Assembly (NCBI GenBank): GCA_032158125.1
Contig: JASKOT010000004.1
Location: forward strand, 186,001-250,000
Length of the DNA: 64,000 bases
Reading direction: 5' to 3'
From: Papiliotrema nemorosa
Lineage: Eukaryota > Basidiomycota > Tremellomycetes > Tremellales > Rhynchogastremaceae
Shown: piece after piece, positions 43,410-55,783 of the stretch
How the letters are laid out: the number at the start of each line of letters is the position of its first letter
Position numbering within the stretch: the first letter of the stretch is position 1
Made by a program: the position numbers and the translations under genes
The notes under the pieces: generated by a model
What the model was told of the DNA's origin: nothing
Database searches by the model: none
Seen by the model: the letters and a program-made list of their open reading frames with translations, nothing else

Positions 43410-43966
43410 ACTAGTAGTGGAGCAACATTTTACAACTCTAACATCAAACCGTCAAACCGCTACCAAAAGGCATCTTTTACAGGATGTTCCAGTATCCTTG
43501 GGGTCCCACAGCCAATCCCAGACAGATACAAGATGCTTGGCAACTTTCAGGCCTCTGGCCCCTTGATCCAATTATGATGCAAGCCATAGAGGGTACCCCT
43601 GAGCGAATCATTGAAGCAGAGATCCCCATAAGTCCTCAAGATGTCAGGATGATGCACAAAATTGAGAAGCAGACTAAGATAGGGGAGGTGCATTGGAAAC
43701 AAGGCTTGAAGAAGACTACAAAGTCACTAGAACGGGTGCGGGCAGAGAAGGAACTGCCAGCAGAGGAGCATATGTGGACTCTGGAGGCAACAGAGACCAT
43801 TGATGCTTCCAGAGGGGGCAGTAAGCGCACCAGGTATTCATACAGCCAATTATTTGACCAACCTTATCATGAAATACATGCAGAGGAGCTTGCGGCGTGC
43901 AAGGAGCAAGAGGAGAAGGCAGCTAAGAACGTAAAAGGAAAAGTCAGTCACAATGCAAAGGAATAG
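43410..43966 (+). pseudogene. C-terminal remnant resembling a DDE transposase
   Basis: An open frame of 161 codons (43484-43966) contains QIQDAWQLSGLWPLDPIMMQ, which resembles the AFxxTGIxPLNP segment near the end of pogo/jerky-type DDE transposases, followed by a charged helix-rich tail (EEHMWTLEATETID, KNVKGKVSHNAKE). No catalytic Asp/Asp/Glu region is left upstream, where the R3 element sits. It may be the 3' part of the gene that starts at 43003. Assignment rests on one short motif. Confidence 0.45.
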
Positions 43967-44362
43967 GACGTGCTTTGAAGGATCAGGAGACAGCGAGCCA
44001 TCTACCAGTGTACCAGGGTACAGATGCTAGGTGCTATGCACGTAGAGTTATGAGCATTGACAATCTGGGCTGATGAGATTGAAAGGTGTCCACCTGGGCC
44101 CAGATGTCCGAGATCTCCGTGGGTACGAGTGCATCAGTTTTAACCGTTGTTGTGTTTGAGGACTTATAACACGGGTCGACTCTGACACAGTCCCGGAAGC
44201 GAAGTGCATAAAGTATGATAGATTGCATAAGGTAATGCGATTGCGATGAAACCAATGAAAAAGATACCCATCTATAGCATGTCCGACGACACCGTCTCTC
44301 CCTCCACCCATATCCGTGCAAATTCTCCTGCTAACACTCCTACGACGCGCGGCTTGTGTTGT

Positions 44363-46568
44363 CTATGCCGTACATGTGAGGTCGGCATTCTGCACCAAAG
44401 CGAGACCAGCACCGAGAGCCCAGCCGAGCTCGACACCCTTCAACTTTTTCTCGACCAAAAGCTCTCGCTCCGGTCCAAGCTCGTATCCGAGTCCCAGCAG
44501 GGCGTTCATGAAAGTGAGGTCGAGACAGTACTCTGGTCGGTCTTCCAGCTCAGCCATAGCCGCAGAGTCGTGGCCCCATCGTTCTTTCCATGTTGTTGGG
44601 CCCGCACAGACGTCCTTGGCGAGTTGAGTGACATCGGAAATCTGGATGCTCTCGCCTGACTTTCGCAGCAGTGGTTGAATACGGTCGGTAAAGTAGGAGA
44701 GGGCGAGGAATTGGCCTCGGGGGAAAGTGTCAAGCAGTGATGGTTGATAGACACCGTTGAAAGAACATGGCTTGACCTCGCAGATGCTAGATCATCAGCG
44801 ATTTTCGAAGATCGACAAAAGACTACTTACGCGTCCTTGGCCATGACGAGCTCGACGACTCGGTTACAAGCCTCGAAGCCGCCCATGGCACCGTGCATGG
44901 TCACGTTGACCGACTTTCTTCCCGGTGGGTCGAGCTCGACCATTCGGTTGGTACCTCGTGAGAGACAAGGGTTGGGGACTTGGGCCTCCTCGCTGAGCTC
45001 GTCCCAATCAATGTTTGCCCCCTGCCCGAAACTCCAGGTGAAAGCGACCAAATTGTGCACACTTCGTCGAGCTCGCATGAGACCATAGCCGAGGTACGAG
45101 TGTTGGTAGAGAGTAAACTCTTTGCCGCCAAAGTTGAGCGAGTACTTGTGTTCACCCTCGGCCAATGTTTGCTCAGAATCGGCGGGGAACGAAGGCTCGA
45201 ATACGATCTGGGTTGACGCTCCACCAAGATCCATGACAGCCAAGGTGTCCTCCGATTTGGCGCCCTCTCCAATTTTGTTGAGCAAGTAATTGGCGGTAAT
45301 CCAAGCGTAAACTCCCTCGTCCTTGCCGTCCATGATTTCGACCGATTTGTCACCTCCGACAACAAAGTCCCAGTCGGTGTCGAGCCGGTTACGGACCTCA
45401 TCCAAGATTGCCTCGCTCTCCTGAGTTCCCAGCAGACGCAATCCAGCGGTAGCCTTGACTTCGACGGGAGTGCATTTGTGCAATTCGGCAGGAACGACTC
45501 GAACAGCCTCCTCCAACAAGGGGTCGAGGGAAGCGGCGGCTGCGGTAGGGTCTCGAGCATAAGCCGAAAGTCCGGGCTGGATCGACTTGAAGGTCTCGTA
45601 CTCTAGTTGCGGCGATGGACCACAGTTGTGGAACTTGTAGACGTGAATTCGGGAACCGGTAGACCCAGCATCGATGGTCAAAGCGTATTGAACAAGAGGT
45701 TTGGTCGCATCGTAAGCATCCTCACAATGGACGGTCGAAGCGGCATCTGGGTCGGTCTCGAACGAGTGTACACCCGAGTTGGTCTCTTCCTCGGTAATCT
45801 CGGTAAAGTCAGAGTCGGCGTCCGCAGCTCCCTGAGCCTCCTCCGAAGTAGGATCGTGGGGACTGGAGACATCCTCTTCGGTTCCTTCGGTTTCCGGCTT
45901 TTCATGGTCAATGGGGAGGATGTGGAAAGTATTGTCCTCCTCCTCTTCTTCTTCTTGAACAGGCGTGGGTTGATGAGTGGGGACATTGTGAATACCGCTC
46001 TCGTCATCCTCGAGAGGCTCGGCGATATCAGAATCAAGTGGTCGGAAGGGAGGGGAGGTGTAGTCGAGCTCGTCGACGGGTGAGAACCCATCGTCCAGGT
46101 CCGGCGTGTAGGTGTCTGACGTTAGTCTTCGAGGGAAGATGCGGGCTCACTCTCAGCGTCCCAGACGGCATCAACGTCCTTGGATGACCTGCCCGAGTAG
46201 CCGTACATGAGCATGATGACGACCAAAGCTCCAGTTCCAATCAATCCATATCGTTTCCAGGCGGGCATCCCGCCCACTCTCTTTCGATTGGATCCATTGG
46301 AGTTGGTAGGGAGAGGAGAGTACTTTTTCTTGGTAAACATTTCGTCGACGTGAGGGGATTTCAAAGATTTACTCGAGCGGCGAGGCGCAGCTGGAGGGCG
46401 GCGACGTCTGAGCCTAAAGGAGTCTAAGAGGAGAGATGTCGGGAAAACGGAAGGGGCAGGGGTGGGAGATACGCTAGGGCTGCGAGTGGTAGCCGCAGTG
46501 GTAGTCGCAGTGGCAGTGTCGTGATTCGACGAGTCGTTGAATGAGTGTGAGTCGACCGATATGCTCAT
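44363..46568 (-). CDS. GDA1: Golgi guanosine diphosphatase, GDA1/CD39 family
   Basis: Hydrolyses GDP to GMP in the Golgi lumen so that GDP-mannose can enter. Start at 46568; cytosolic Ser/Thr and Arg-rich tail; one signal anchor (YGLIGTGALVVIMLMYGY); then an acidic luminal stem in which short introns occur (one near 46118-46150). Apyrase-conserved regions: ACR1 TIDAGSTGSRIHVYKF, ACR3 KATAGLRLLG, ACR4 LAVMDLGGASTQIVFEP, and YLGYGLMRARRSV. After an intron near 44770-44828 come ICEVKPCSFNGVYQP and WALGAGLALVQNADLTCTA. The acidic stem (EEEEEEDNTFHI) is longer than in yeast. The nearest gene to the repeat island on the right. Confidence 0.92.
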
Positions 46569-47006
46569 ACACCACTAAGGATAAGCTCGGGCACCCTTGG
46601 GGACCACGCGACACGGCGGTCGGAGAAGACGAAAATGTAGCAAGTCAACTCACAGTGTACAAATCGATCTGCCGTCAACGATCGGCTCTCCTGAGATGGT
46701 CTGAACCGCTGTAGAGGTGTAGAAAGGAAGGGGATGAATGTGAAAGGTGTGCTGCTGCTATCTAGACATTATTTTTGTGCCATCCCCCCCCCCGGTGGAC
46801 GCGTATGGGAAAAACGTCGGGAATCCAATCTCTCGGGGCTAAAATTACCTTTTCCGGTAATCAAACCATAAAAAGTCACTGTTCGGCACCCAGCTCACCC
46901 CAACGAGAACGCTTGCACAAGCTCGTACCTCCCACGCGACAGCAAGTCAGAGTATATAGTGCCAAATCGTGATCATCATGGCATATCCTGACAAAGATGC
47001 TGGGTC

Positions 47007-49332
47007 CTATAAGAGTGTCCTCCCCAGCCAGTCCCTAAACTCCTCGCACTCTTCCCCAGAGCTCTCGTCGAATGCGTGGTCCCCGCCTACCACCTTCCAA
47101 ATCTCCACCACTCCATTGTACTGTTCCAGCACACGAAGCGTCTTCTCCATCGACTGTACTTTGTCGTCTATCGTGCCGTACACGAACATCATGGGCACCT
47201 GTGGGACGCCAGCCTTTGCGGCGAGCTCCATCCTCGTCGTGATGGACAACGAGTGAGGATCTGGTCGAAAGCCATCCAGACCTTGCCCTATGGATTTTTG
47301 CCGCATGAAGAGCAAACTTGGGAACAGCGCATGTTGCAGCATGTAAGGGTACAGTATGGACCTGGGGCCACCTGACACAGCTGTACACACCGGTGCCGCC
47401 TTGAGGTCGAGGTGCGGTCTAGCAGCTTCGTCGGGCACACTACCATGAGCATTCGGATTGGAATCGTGAGAGACTCGATCCCTTACCTCTTACCCCACCA
47501 AGGTACTGGATTCGTCTTGGTGGCCCAAAAGGGATCCTCCAAGTCTGTAATGGCATAGAAAGGCGCAATGCATTTCACGCCCTTTTCTCCCCGATACCCG
47601 CCCAACGCCTCGTCGGTGGTCTTTGACGAGACTGCCAGACCCGCTACGAGTGCTAGGTACCCACCCGCCGAACCCCCCGACAGACATATCCTACTCGTGT
47701 CGATCCGATGCTCGTTCCGTCCTGACTTTTCCAGCTGATCGTTGAGTCGGGTCGAAACGTATCCCAATAGAGCAGTCACATCGGACAAGATGTCCAGGAT
47801 CGGCACTTGGGGCGCCAAGCGATAGTTTGGCGAGATGACCGCTACATGCTCTTTCTTTCCTTCCTTGTCATAGGCAAAGTCAGGAAGTCGCCTGAAATGA
47901 GGCGGCAGGTTCTCTTTGTTTCCTTGTAAAAGTCCACCACCGTGGAACCAAATGACCAGGGGATGACCCGACGGCCCGGCTGGAGAGGATGGCAGATAGA
48001 TGTCAAAGTCAATCGCCAAGGGCTCAGAGTCAAAGGTGGCTGCTGGAGTGGTACGATAGACAAAGGTCACTGTCGGTGGTGGAATCGCAAGTGCTGGTTT
48101 CTCCGGGCGTGTGGGTTGGGTTGCATTCGGGGGAGCAGGATCTGTTCTGCTGCCATCGAGGGGCCGCGATGAACCCCCACCGCATCCTTCCATCTTCACT
48201 TCCACACCGGTCAAGTTGCCAGTTGAGTTTTGCAGACCTGGGTTACCGCTGAGATTCAGGGTAGAGAGTTCTGCCAGAGAGGACTTGCCGATACCGAGCG
48301 CGTCCACGTCCATTGTGCCTTTCACTTGATTGGCCTCTAGGTTGAGTATTCGGAGGGAACTGATCTGACCGAGAGGTTGTAAGGAATCGATAGAAAGCGC
48401 GTTGTAGCCTAGATCTAAAGATCTGAGCGCAGGCAGGAGTTGCTTCGACTTCTTTTGGTTGCGCGAGAACGAGGTGGACAAGAAGCCCGACCCGTATCCT
48501 AGACCTTCGTCTGTCGGTTCGACGGGTTTGGAGAATTCGATCGCGTTGATCTTATTGTGCGACAGATCGAGATGCGTCAAAGCGGGAAGGAGGAGGACTT
48601 GCGATGGAAACGCCGAGAGGGTGTTGTGACTGGAACTCAGCGGCTGCAACGCAGAAGAGGGACGTACGATAAGTCGATACTCGTCAACCGTAATAAATCC
48701 GCAAAGGAATCCGGTAGGATGCTCAAAACGTTGTGTGATAACTAGTCTGAGCGACCTTTCTCCTACACGATAGTCGTCGACTCACATCGATAGACTTTAA
48801 CCCGCCAAAAGCCCCAATCTCCCTGTCGAGCCGTTCGATCCTATTCTCTGCCGCTTTGAACACGGTCACTTCTTCACATTCCACCCATACATCTTCCCGA
48901 GCTGTATCTTTGCCAAAGACAGCCCGCCTGTCATTCGTGTCCAAGCTACTAAACGACTTTGTCACATCAGACAAACCCGGATCGTCGGGCGGGGGTGTAG
49001 CCGGTCTGTCGAGATTCTTCGCCGAGATGCCTAGCAAGACGGAGTAAACCTCGGAAGGGATCCTTTCGAGCTCCAGATTGGCAATATCCAGCTTCCCTGC
49101 TGATTAAGACGTGTCGCTACGCGATGAGATACTTCGACGTACCTGACCTGGCGGCCTTCTTGACTTGCCCAGAGATCGTCTTGTCGTCAAGTCGATCCGT
49201 GGACGCAGATCCAAAACCCCTTGCCTGAGCTGCTGAAACCGCAGCGCCCACGTCCTGTATCCGTCGAGCGGGCGTCTTGGATGCTTCAGCGCGTTTGGCT
49301 GCGATCTGGTCGCGTATGCTAGGCCTGCTCAT
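47007..49332 (-). CDS. Leucine-rich-repeat protein fused to an HSL-type alpha/beta-hydrolase
   Basis: Start at 49332 (MSRPSIRDQIAAKRAEASK), like LRRC40-type LRR proteins. Exons then give SGQVKKAARSGKLDIANLEL, a CEEVTVFKAAENRIERLDREI repeat, LSHNVLSILPDSF, SSSHNTLSAFPSQ, LTHLDLSHNKINAI, LRSLDLGYNALS and LRILNLEANQVKG. Within one long exon (47483 to about 48630) this runs on into a hydrolase: VIWFHGGGLLQGN (oxyanion HGGG), VISPNYRLAPQ, ICLSGGSAGGYLALVAG (nucleophile Ser), then after an intron (about 47440-47484) FVYGTIDDKV (acid) and VVGGDHAFDES (His). All catalytic parts are present. The fusion is seen directly in sequence; substrate and cellular role are unknown. Confidence 0.85.
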
Positions 49333-49559
49333 GGTAGAGGATCGGAGATCGAGTGGGTGGTGATTGACCGAATGAAACCCGCCCGCGTATTCGAACCGAA
49401 CCGGATTTGCGTCGGCCAGGAATGTGACCATTGCTGACTCTCGTTTGACTTGCATCCCGGTCTGCAAGTGTCTCTCACTGACGCCTAACACTCTTACATC
49501 GGGTCAAATACAGACACAAGTACAGATGCAACAATGTCCTGATCGATGCAAATAGAAAC

Positions 49560-52500
49560 CTATCGAAAGCCATTCGTCGCCCAATCCGAAGTAAAATTCT
49601 CGACCATCACAGAGTATCCTGTAGATTGTAGCAACGCTGAATCCGCCATCCAATCCACTTCTAGCGGTAGCTGGACGTCGAATGGGGCTGCCGCTGTTGT
49701 TTGCCCTTCGACAAACTCCATCTGAGCGACATCGCCTTCTGGCCCGAACATCCTCGCATCGGGAACAGTCACTGTCGAATCGAGACTCTTCGTGACCTGC
49801 TCGAGGTCAATCTCGTTCATCTTGACACCAGATATACGCTGTGCCAATACCTCGGCGACCCATGCTACACCAGCCCAGTATCGAGTCTGGCGTTTCAGAC
49901 CCTGCTGCAGTGTAGCAATATTGTTCGATACAACAGATCGGAGTAACGTCCAATATATCTCTGCCTTTTCTTCTCGAGAGTTTGTAGACGTTTGAGTTCG
50001 CCCAGACAGGTCACCATCGAGGGCTACAAGGCCTACCGATGTAGGCGCCGCCTCCACTTCCGCAAGTCTGCCTCGATCGTCGCTTGAGCCCGCTATCTGG
50101 TGTTGAGCGTCGGCTTCCTTGATATAGCAGCATCCGGCGACGACAAACGGTTGATTCGAGAATGGCAACGCGTGATAAGCAAATGGGTTGACAATGTCGC
50201 ATAAAATGAGGATATCACCGATTGTCCGCGCGGAATTCTGCCATAACCGGGTTGCAGTCGCATTCGATGGAGTGGTGTTGCCGCGCTGGAAGCCAGTCCG
50301 TTCCGGACGAACGACATCTGTTCCAATCAGGTAACCCGATGCCTACACTTAGCATTGCATATAGAACGAGGCTGACGGAACAAACCAATATAGTGTGCAT
50401 CCAGAGATGCATTTGAACAAAGATAGAACCCTGCTTGCGCTTGGATAGGTTTTGCAGACTGCAAGCATGAGTTGAAAGTTGACCTGAGGGGAGTGATCAA
50501 AGATCGCTTACTTGTATGCCGACCACTGCAGTTCTTGTGGTAGAGCATTGTACTCTTCCACCGCGTGTTGCGTGATTCGCTGGATCTCCTGGTCTCGCGT
50601 AGTTGGGTCGTCCCGTGGTCCATTTACAACATTGACCAAGGGTCCGTAGATGAAAGCCAATTTCGCGGCATGAGTAAAGACATTCCCAGATGTCGGAAGA
50701 CCCATTACGTCTTTGACTGGGCCGTCGGCCTGATTCTCAAAGTCCGACTCTGTCGGTATAGTCTGCGTTACGCTCGCGATTCTGAAGGCTGTTTCTCGTC
50801 CGACGCCGAATGATAAAGACATATCTAGAAAATAGACCGACCAGAAAGTGAGTCGGTCAAGGCGCTGATCCTCGACAGACATTGAAGACTGCGGCGGATG
50901 AGCCTGACGTTAGCTCATATCATTTCATGGACGACAATTGACCCTAGATCGGGCGACTACGCGCCGAATCACGTACAAGATGGAATCCCAGGTCGATCGC
51001 CATTCTAACCGCCATACCCGCCATCATCCACTCCTCCGATTCAGAGCCTGATCGATCAGCGGTCTCTGGCGCTAAGCCTACAGAAACGGCAACATACCTA
51101 CACCATGGCAGATACCAGCTAGGAGCGTAAGTGCGATCACAGTATCTCGGGTGGGAACGGCCATCATATTTCCAAGCATATCTTTGGCAGTCTTGAGAAA
51201 TATGGAGCCGTATGCGTGCGGCTCTAGGCCCGGTAAAGCAAGCGCTGGATGGTTCGAAAAACTGCGATTAGTCTCGACGCCGGGAAAAGGACACTAAACT
51301 GACCGACTAGCTGTGCTGGCTATGCAGTTGAATAGCAAGGTCGAACCGGATCGTCTGTCCAGATCCTCCTTCAGCCTTTGTAAGCTCAATGCCGGATATT
51401 GACACCCAAAATGTTCCATGAAGACGTCTAAGAGATGCAACATCAGATCACGGCGAGGCATTCCACCTTCGTCCACTAGATTGTCGGAAGCCGTGAGGTT
51501 GTTTTGACCCAAGAATTGCAAGGGCGAGGCTGGTGATGTCGGATCGGCTTTCTTGTCGAATCGAACTTTGAGTGTTATGCGTTTCAATCCTGTAATGAGA
51601 ATTCGGTCTCCAGCAGATGCTCACCAGGTGCAATCGCCGAAGGACCATGCGATCTCCACCAGACCACCTTTTTCACATAAGAGGGCTGTATCAGGGACCT
51701 TGGAGATACGCGGTCCTCTTTTGAAAGGTGCGATGAGCTCATAATCTGCTGTTGATTTGGTGGGGTGGGCAAGGAAGCCATCCAGGATAGATCAGGAGAC
51801 TCGCTAGGGTATGCTTGCAGCAGATTGGGACACCGGTCTAGTATATGGTAACCATCCTGCGGATAAGTCAAACTCGTCCATGAAGAAGGTCTGTCAAAAG
51901 TCTACCTGCGTTGCCGACCCCGACTGTTTACCCGCATCACTCATGCCACCGCTGGCCTGCGTCCAACGCACATCCCTGTCCTTTACCGACCGCGCCGTAG
52001 AGAGATCACTAGGTCCTGCTTGAAGCGACGAGGAGTCAACGTGTGCGGAGCCCGACCCTGCATAGCGTCAGATGATATCAACGGTGCGAACTCCCAGCCT
52101 CGGGCGAATTGGGCGGCACGTACCGATGATCAACTCAAACAAGCTGTCCAGATAGGTGCTATCAATATCCGCGCCATCGTGAATAGCACCGTCTTCTTTA
52201 GCCGCAGAGTTTGAAGCCAGCAGCTTTGAGTGCTCCGGATCTGCCGGCACAGACGAGGCCGTGGACTTCTGCCAGCGGATTTTGCGGCCGTCGGTATCTG
52301 GTAGCCTGCATTCTAGCCCTTCCCGAGCGCAGCTCTCGCACTCGGCATAAAATGTAGTTTCACAGCGTCGCTTACGTGCACGACACTGTGATATCAGTTC
52401 TTAGACTCATCTCATGCGTCATAGATCAAGGTGAACGATTGACTGAAGGGAGGGACGAGGCAGTGGAATGATTAATCACCTGAAAGCAAGCGATAGTATT

Positions 52501-52638
52501 CCGTTTGCGCTTCCTAGCGTTTTGGGGGCCTACGGGTTGAGTTCCAGAGGTGAAAATAGTCTCGTAAGGAGCAGAATCAGAAGAAGAGGATATCAGGGCT
52601 GACTGCCCAGAGCCGCTCTGAGACTGATGTGCAAACAT
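49560..52638 (-). CDS. Zn2Cys6 transcription factor next to a sugar transporter
   Basis: Probable pathway regulator. Start at 52638 (MFAHQSQSGSGQSAL). The zinc cluster is split by an intron: KRKRNTIACFQ ends exon 1 and CRARKRRCETTFYAECESC...C opens exon 2, giving C-2-C-6-C spacing in the first half. Middle region of Fungal_trans type: LDVFMEHFGCQYPALSLQRL, LDRLTFWSVYFLDMSLSFGVGR, KLAFIYGPLVNVV. C-terminal exon: RYWAGVAWVAEVLAQRISGVKM to the stop at 49560. At least eight introns. It lies tail-to-head 530 bp from the MFS sugar transporter and 3 kb from a polyol dehydrogenase, which suggests it controls them. Confidence 0.83.
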
Positions 52639-53167
52639 GAAGAAATGGCAGACAGAGGCCGAGTAGAAGTTGCAGGCAATCGGAATAGCCGCGGAGGGGG
52701 TCAACAACGGACATCGCCGACCTCACTCCTCTGCCTGCCGTCGAAAAGGATCGTTGCCAACAGGTATCAGCGCTCAAGTGGGAAGCATCTCGATGGGCAC
52801 CGCAACGGTAATGCACTTGCACTGTGTGACCAGGAGGTATCTCTGCAGCAGGACAAGTCCAGACGGATTGAAGAGGCACTGCATCGCTGAGATCTGTTGC
52901 CACCCATCCGCCCGATGGACATTGATAGTGTGGCATTCAAATAGTCATAGAGCAGATTGTCAGCCAAAAAAATATCCCTACCTGCACCTATAGACCACGT
53001 ATATCAATGACCTATTGTAGACGTCGGATAACAACTAGAGTCGCTACCAAACCTCTTGGCAAGCTCGTGCTAATTATCCTTCCTTCACTACTCGAAATCT
53101 GCCTTTTTCACCATCGTCCCGGTGAGAAAGCATGGACAATTCTCATACTCTGTGCTCCCTTCAACCT

Positions 53168-55046
53168 TTATAGCCTGTGGTGAGTGGCGGCTTTTTCGCC
53201 ATTATCCTCAGCGAGGGCCTCCTCGACAGCCCGTATTCCCGCCGCCTCGTGAGCGATCTGCGGCATCTCTTGCTTCAATCGCTCGAAAGTTGCCTCGGCA
53301 TCCCAGTTCCACGGCGTGTCCGAGGCGAACAAGAGATCCATTTCCTCGAGTGTCCTCTGGTTGCTCTCGGGGTAGAAAGCCCATACGATGGGTATACTCA
53401 GAACATTGGCTATCCCGAAAAGGTAGTACGTCTTCTCTCCAATATGGGCAAAGCATACAGGTAAGAGGAGAGTCTGGAAGGTTGTCAGCAGCACTAGACT
53501 ACCATTTCAAGGAAAAAGACTCACAAGCCATCCGTTTCCGATACTCCATCCGACGACTCCCCAGGCATTTCCTTTAGCTCGAACGGCAAGGGGGAAGATT
53601 TCAGCCGGATACAGCCAGGGGACCGTGAGCCAAGTTGCGCCGAAAGTAGAGGTGAAAATAAAGATCATGCTGGCCGCGGCGATTCCGTAGCTCCCTGCGG
53701 CAGAGACGTTGCCCGATGCGTCGGCATCAAGTCCCAATCGAGTGAAGGCTCCGCAGAGGAACATGGCGATACCTTGGACAGCGGAACCCCACCAGAGTGT
53801 CCATCGCCGACCGATCCTGTCGAGTGTGAAGACGCAAATCAAGGTCGCAAACTGCCAATCAGTACTGATCTCTGGTAGCTGGACTCGACATACCATGTAG
53901 AAGATATTGTTCAAGCCACTGATCCATTGAGCCTTTTCCGAGTTGAATCCCGCAAGTCGGAAGATGGTGGGCGCGTCTGATATCAGCGAACGAGCGGATC
54001 ACGTTGATACTCACAGATTGTGACACCGGCAATACCGACCCATTCCTGGATGATCTGCAACCAAATGACCAGCTGCACTCGACGCCCAATGTGGAGTTTC
54101 CCGCTCCCCCGACCTGTCAACATTGCCATGTACGACGTAGGCATGACTGAACTCTTCTCCATTTGCGCAACCGCTTGAATCTCGGAAAGCTCTTCATCGG
54201 CCTTTTGCGCATCTAGCCCCGTCTCGCCACGGAGTCTACCAAGGATATATCGCGCCTCTTCCTCCCTCCCAACTTTCACCAGCCATCTTGGAGATTCGGG
54301 GAAGAACCAAACAGCACCAAGGAGCACGAGAAGCGGGATGATCTGGAAACCGATGGGGAATCGCCATCGAATGGGAGAGGCTCCACCGTCTATGAAGGAT
54401 AGACCACTGACTGTGAGTACGTCTGAAAGACACTGGCACTCACAATTCCATCCAATATGCCACCACCACACCGAAAATGTTGAGTGTGAATTCGATGGCT
54501 ATAAATTGACCTCGAGAGGTGTGCTCGGCAGTCTCGGTAGCCCATACAGGAACGATGGAATTGAGAATACCGGTACCCCATCCATTGATCAGCCGAGCGC
54601 AGATCATCCAGACGTGGTTTTGTGCCGAAGTCTGCAGTGAAGCTCCGATGATACCCCAAGCGGCTCCGATGGCAATGGTTTTGATTCGACCGTATCGTTC
54701 TCCTAAAAGACCACCCACCATCGCACCGACTAAGGTCCCCAGATAGTAGACAGAGACAATACCACCCTGCAATAGCGAGTCGGTGATGACCGGTGTCGGG
54801 TTACCGTTGATATTCTCGGTGTAGCCAAAGCCCATGAGATCGATATAGTTCTTTGCATTGTTGACTCCTCCCATCATACCTCTAAGCAACGTCAGCTGCA
54901 TGCAAGTTCGAGCGGAGAATAACGTACTGGTCGTAACCAAAGAAGAAGATACTCAGCCCTGCGATACTGTTGATCGCAATCAACAAGGACCGCTTGGAGA
55001 GCCGATTGACGACATTATATTTGGATACCGAGGCTGGCCGTTGCAT
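53168..55046 (-). CDS. MFS sugar-porter transporter
   Basis: Plasma-membrane sugar or polyol:H+ symporter by family (Sugar_tr, 12 membrane spans). Start at 55046: MQRPASVSKYNVVNRLSKRS then the first span LLIAINSIAGLSIFFFGYDQ; GMMGGVNNAKNYIDLMG; GGLLGERYGRIKTIAIGAAW (loop 2-3 motif); ARLINGWGTGILNSIVPVWATE; PESPRWLVKVGREEEARYIL; IQEWVGIAGVTI; TFGATWLTVPWLYPAEIFPLAVRAKGNA in two pieces; and the C-terminal PESNQRTLEEMDLLFA, a variant of PETKGRTLEE. Stop at 53168. About seven introns. It is divergent from the polyol dehydrogenase. Substrate not decided by sequence. Confidence 0.9.
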
Positions 55047-55783
55047 CTTGACGAATGAGAGACCAACGAGACAATCTGAGCGACAAAACTCATGTTGAGA
55101 GGTTCGGGCCGTCCTCTATTTATCAAGAGCTCCAGTACGTCCGACCTCGGCAGAATGAGCCCCGAAGGAGTCCCTCTGTCCGCACAACTTCCCCCGTCCG
55201 GCTGTACATGAGGGGCTGATGATCCACATGTCATGCACGAGCACAGAGAAAATACTGGGATGATGCAGGAGGCTGTTGTGGAGACACTTCCGCCGAACGG
55301 GCAGTATACGGATGTTACCACTTTAGACTGTGATTTATCGCCCGATCGAGTCTAGTCTCTCGGAAGTGTCTTTCGCCTCGCTTCTCGGAGATTACACCGG
55401 AGCCGGCTGATCGTGCCTCGTACTCCCGATGGGCCCGATGGAGGACAGTAATTCCATGTTTGATACGACAGGCTGTCACACACGTCAAGTTGTGACCGCG
55501 ATTGGGCATCATGCATCTGGCTGAACATGCGCTCGGCTGGATGTTCCGGATGTTCACGCGATTGAGTGCTGCTGATTGACGGCAATTCCAACACGTCCGG
55601 AAATGCTGGCCCACGGTTGGCGTTGGACCCAGCTCAGTGGGCGACTGATCAGGCAGGGCATGTATCTGATCAAGTGAGGGCCTCCGGGGACAACCTGATA
55701 CATAGCCCCCTCGACTCAGAAGCAACGTCCCGAGCAACGCCGTCTGGAACATGTGCGCGCATACCGACACTGTCAATGGCTCG
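55047..55783. promoter_or_regulatory. Divergent promoter between sugar transporter and polyol dehydrogenase
   Basis: 737 bp. Contains several CGG/CCG triplets of the type bound by Zn2Cys6 proteins (for example CCGTCCGG near 55184, CCGCCGAACGGG near 55290, CTCGGA at about 55357 and 55384, CCGGAGCCGG near 55399) and a TATA-like TCTATTTATC near 55114 on the transporter side. No single palindrome stands out; the sites are suggestive only. Confidence 0.4.
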
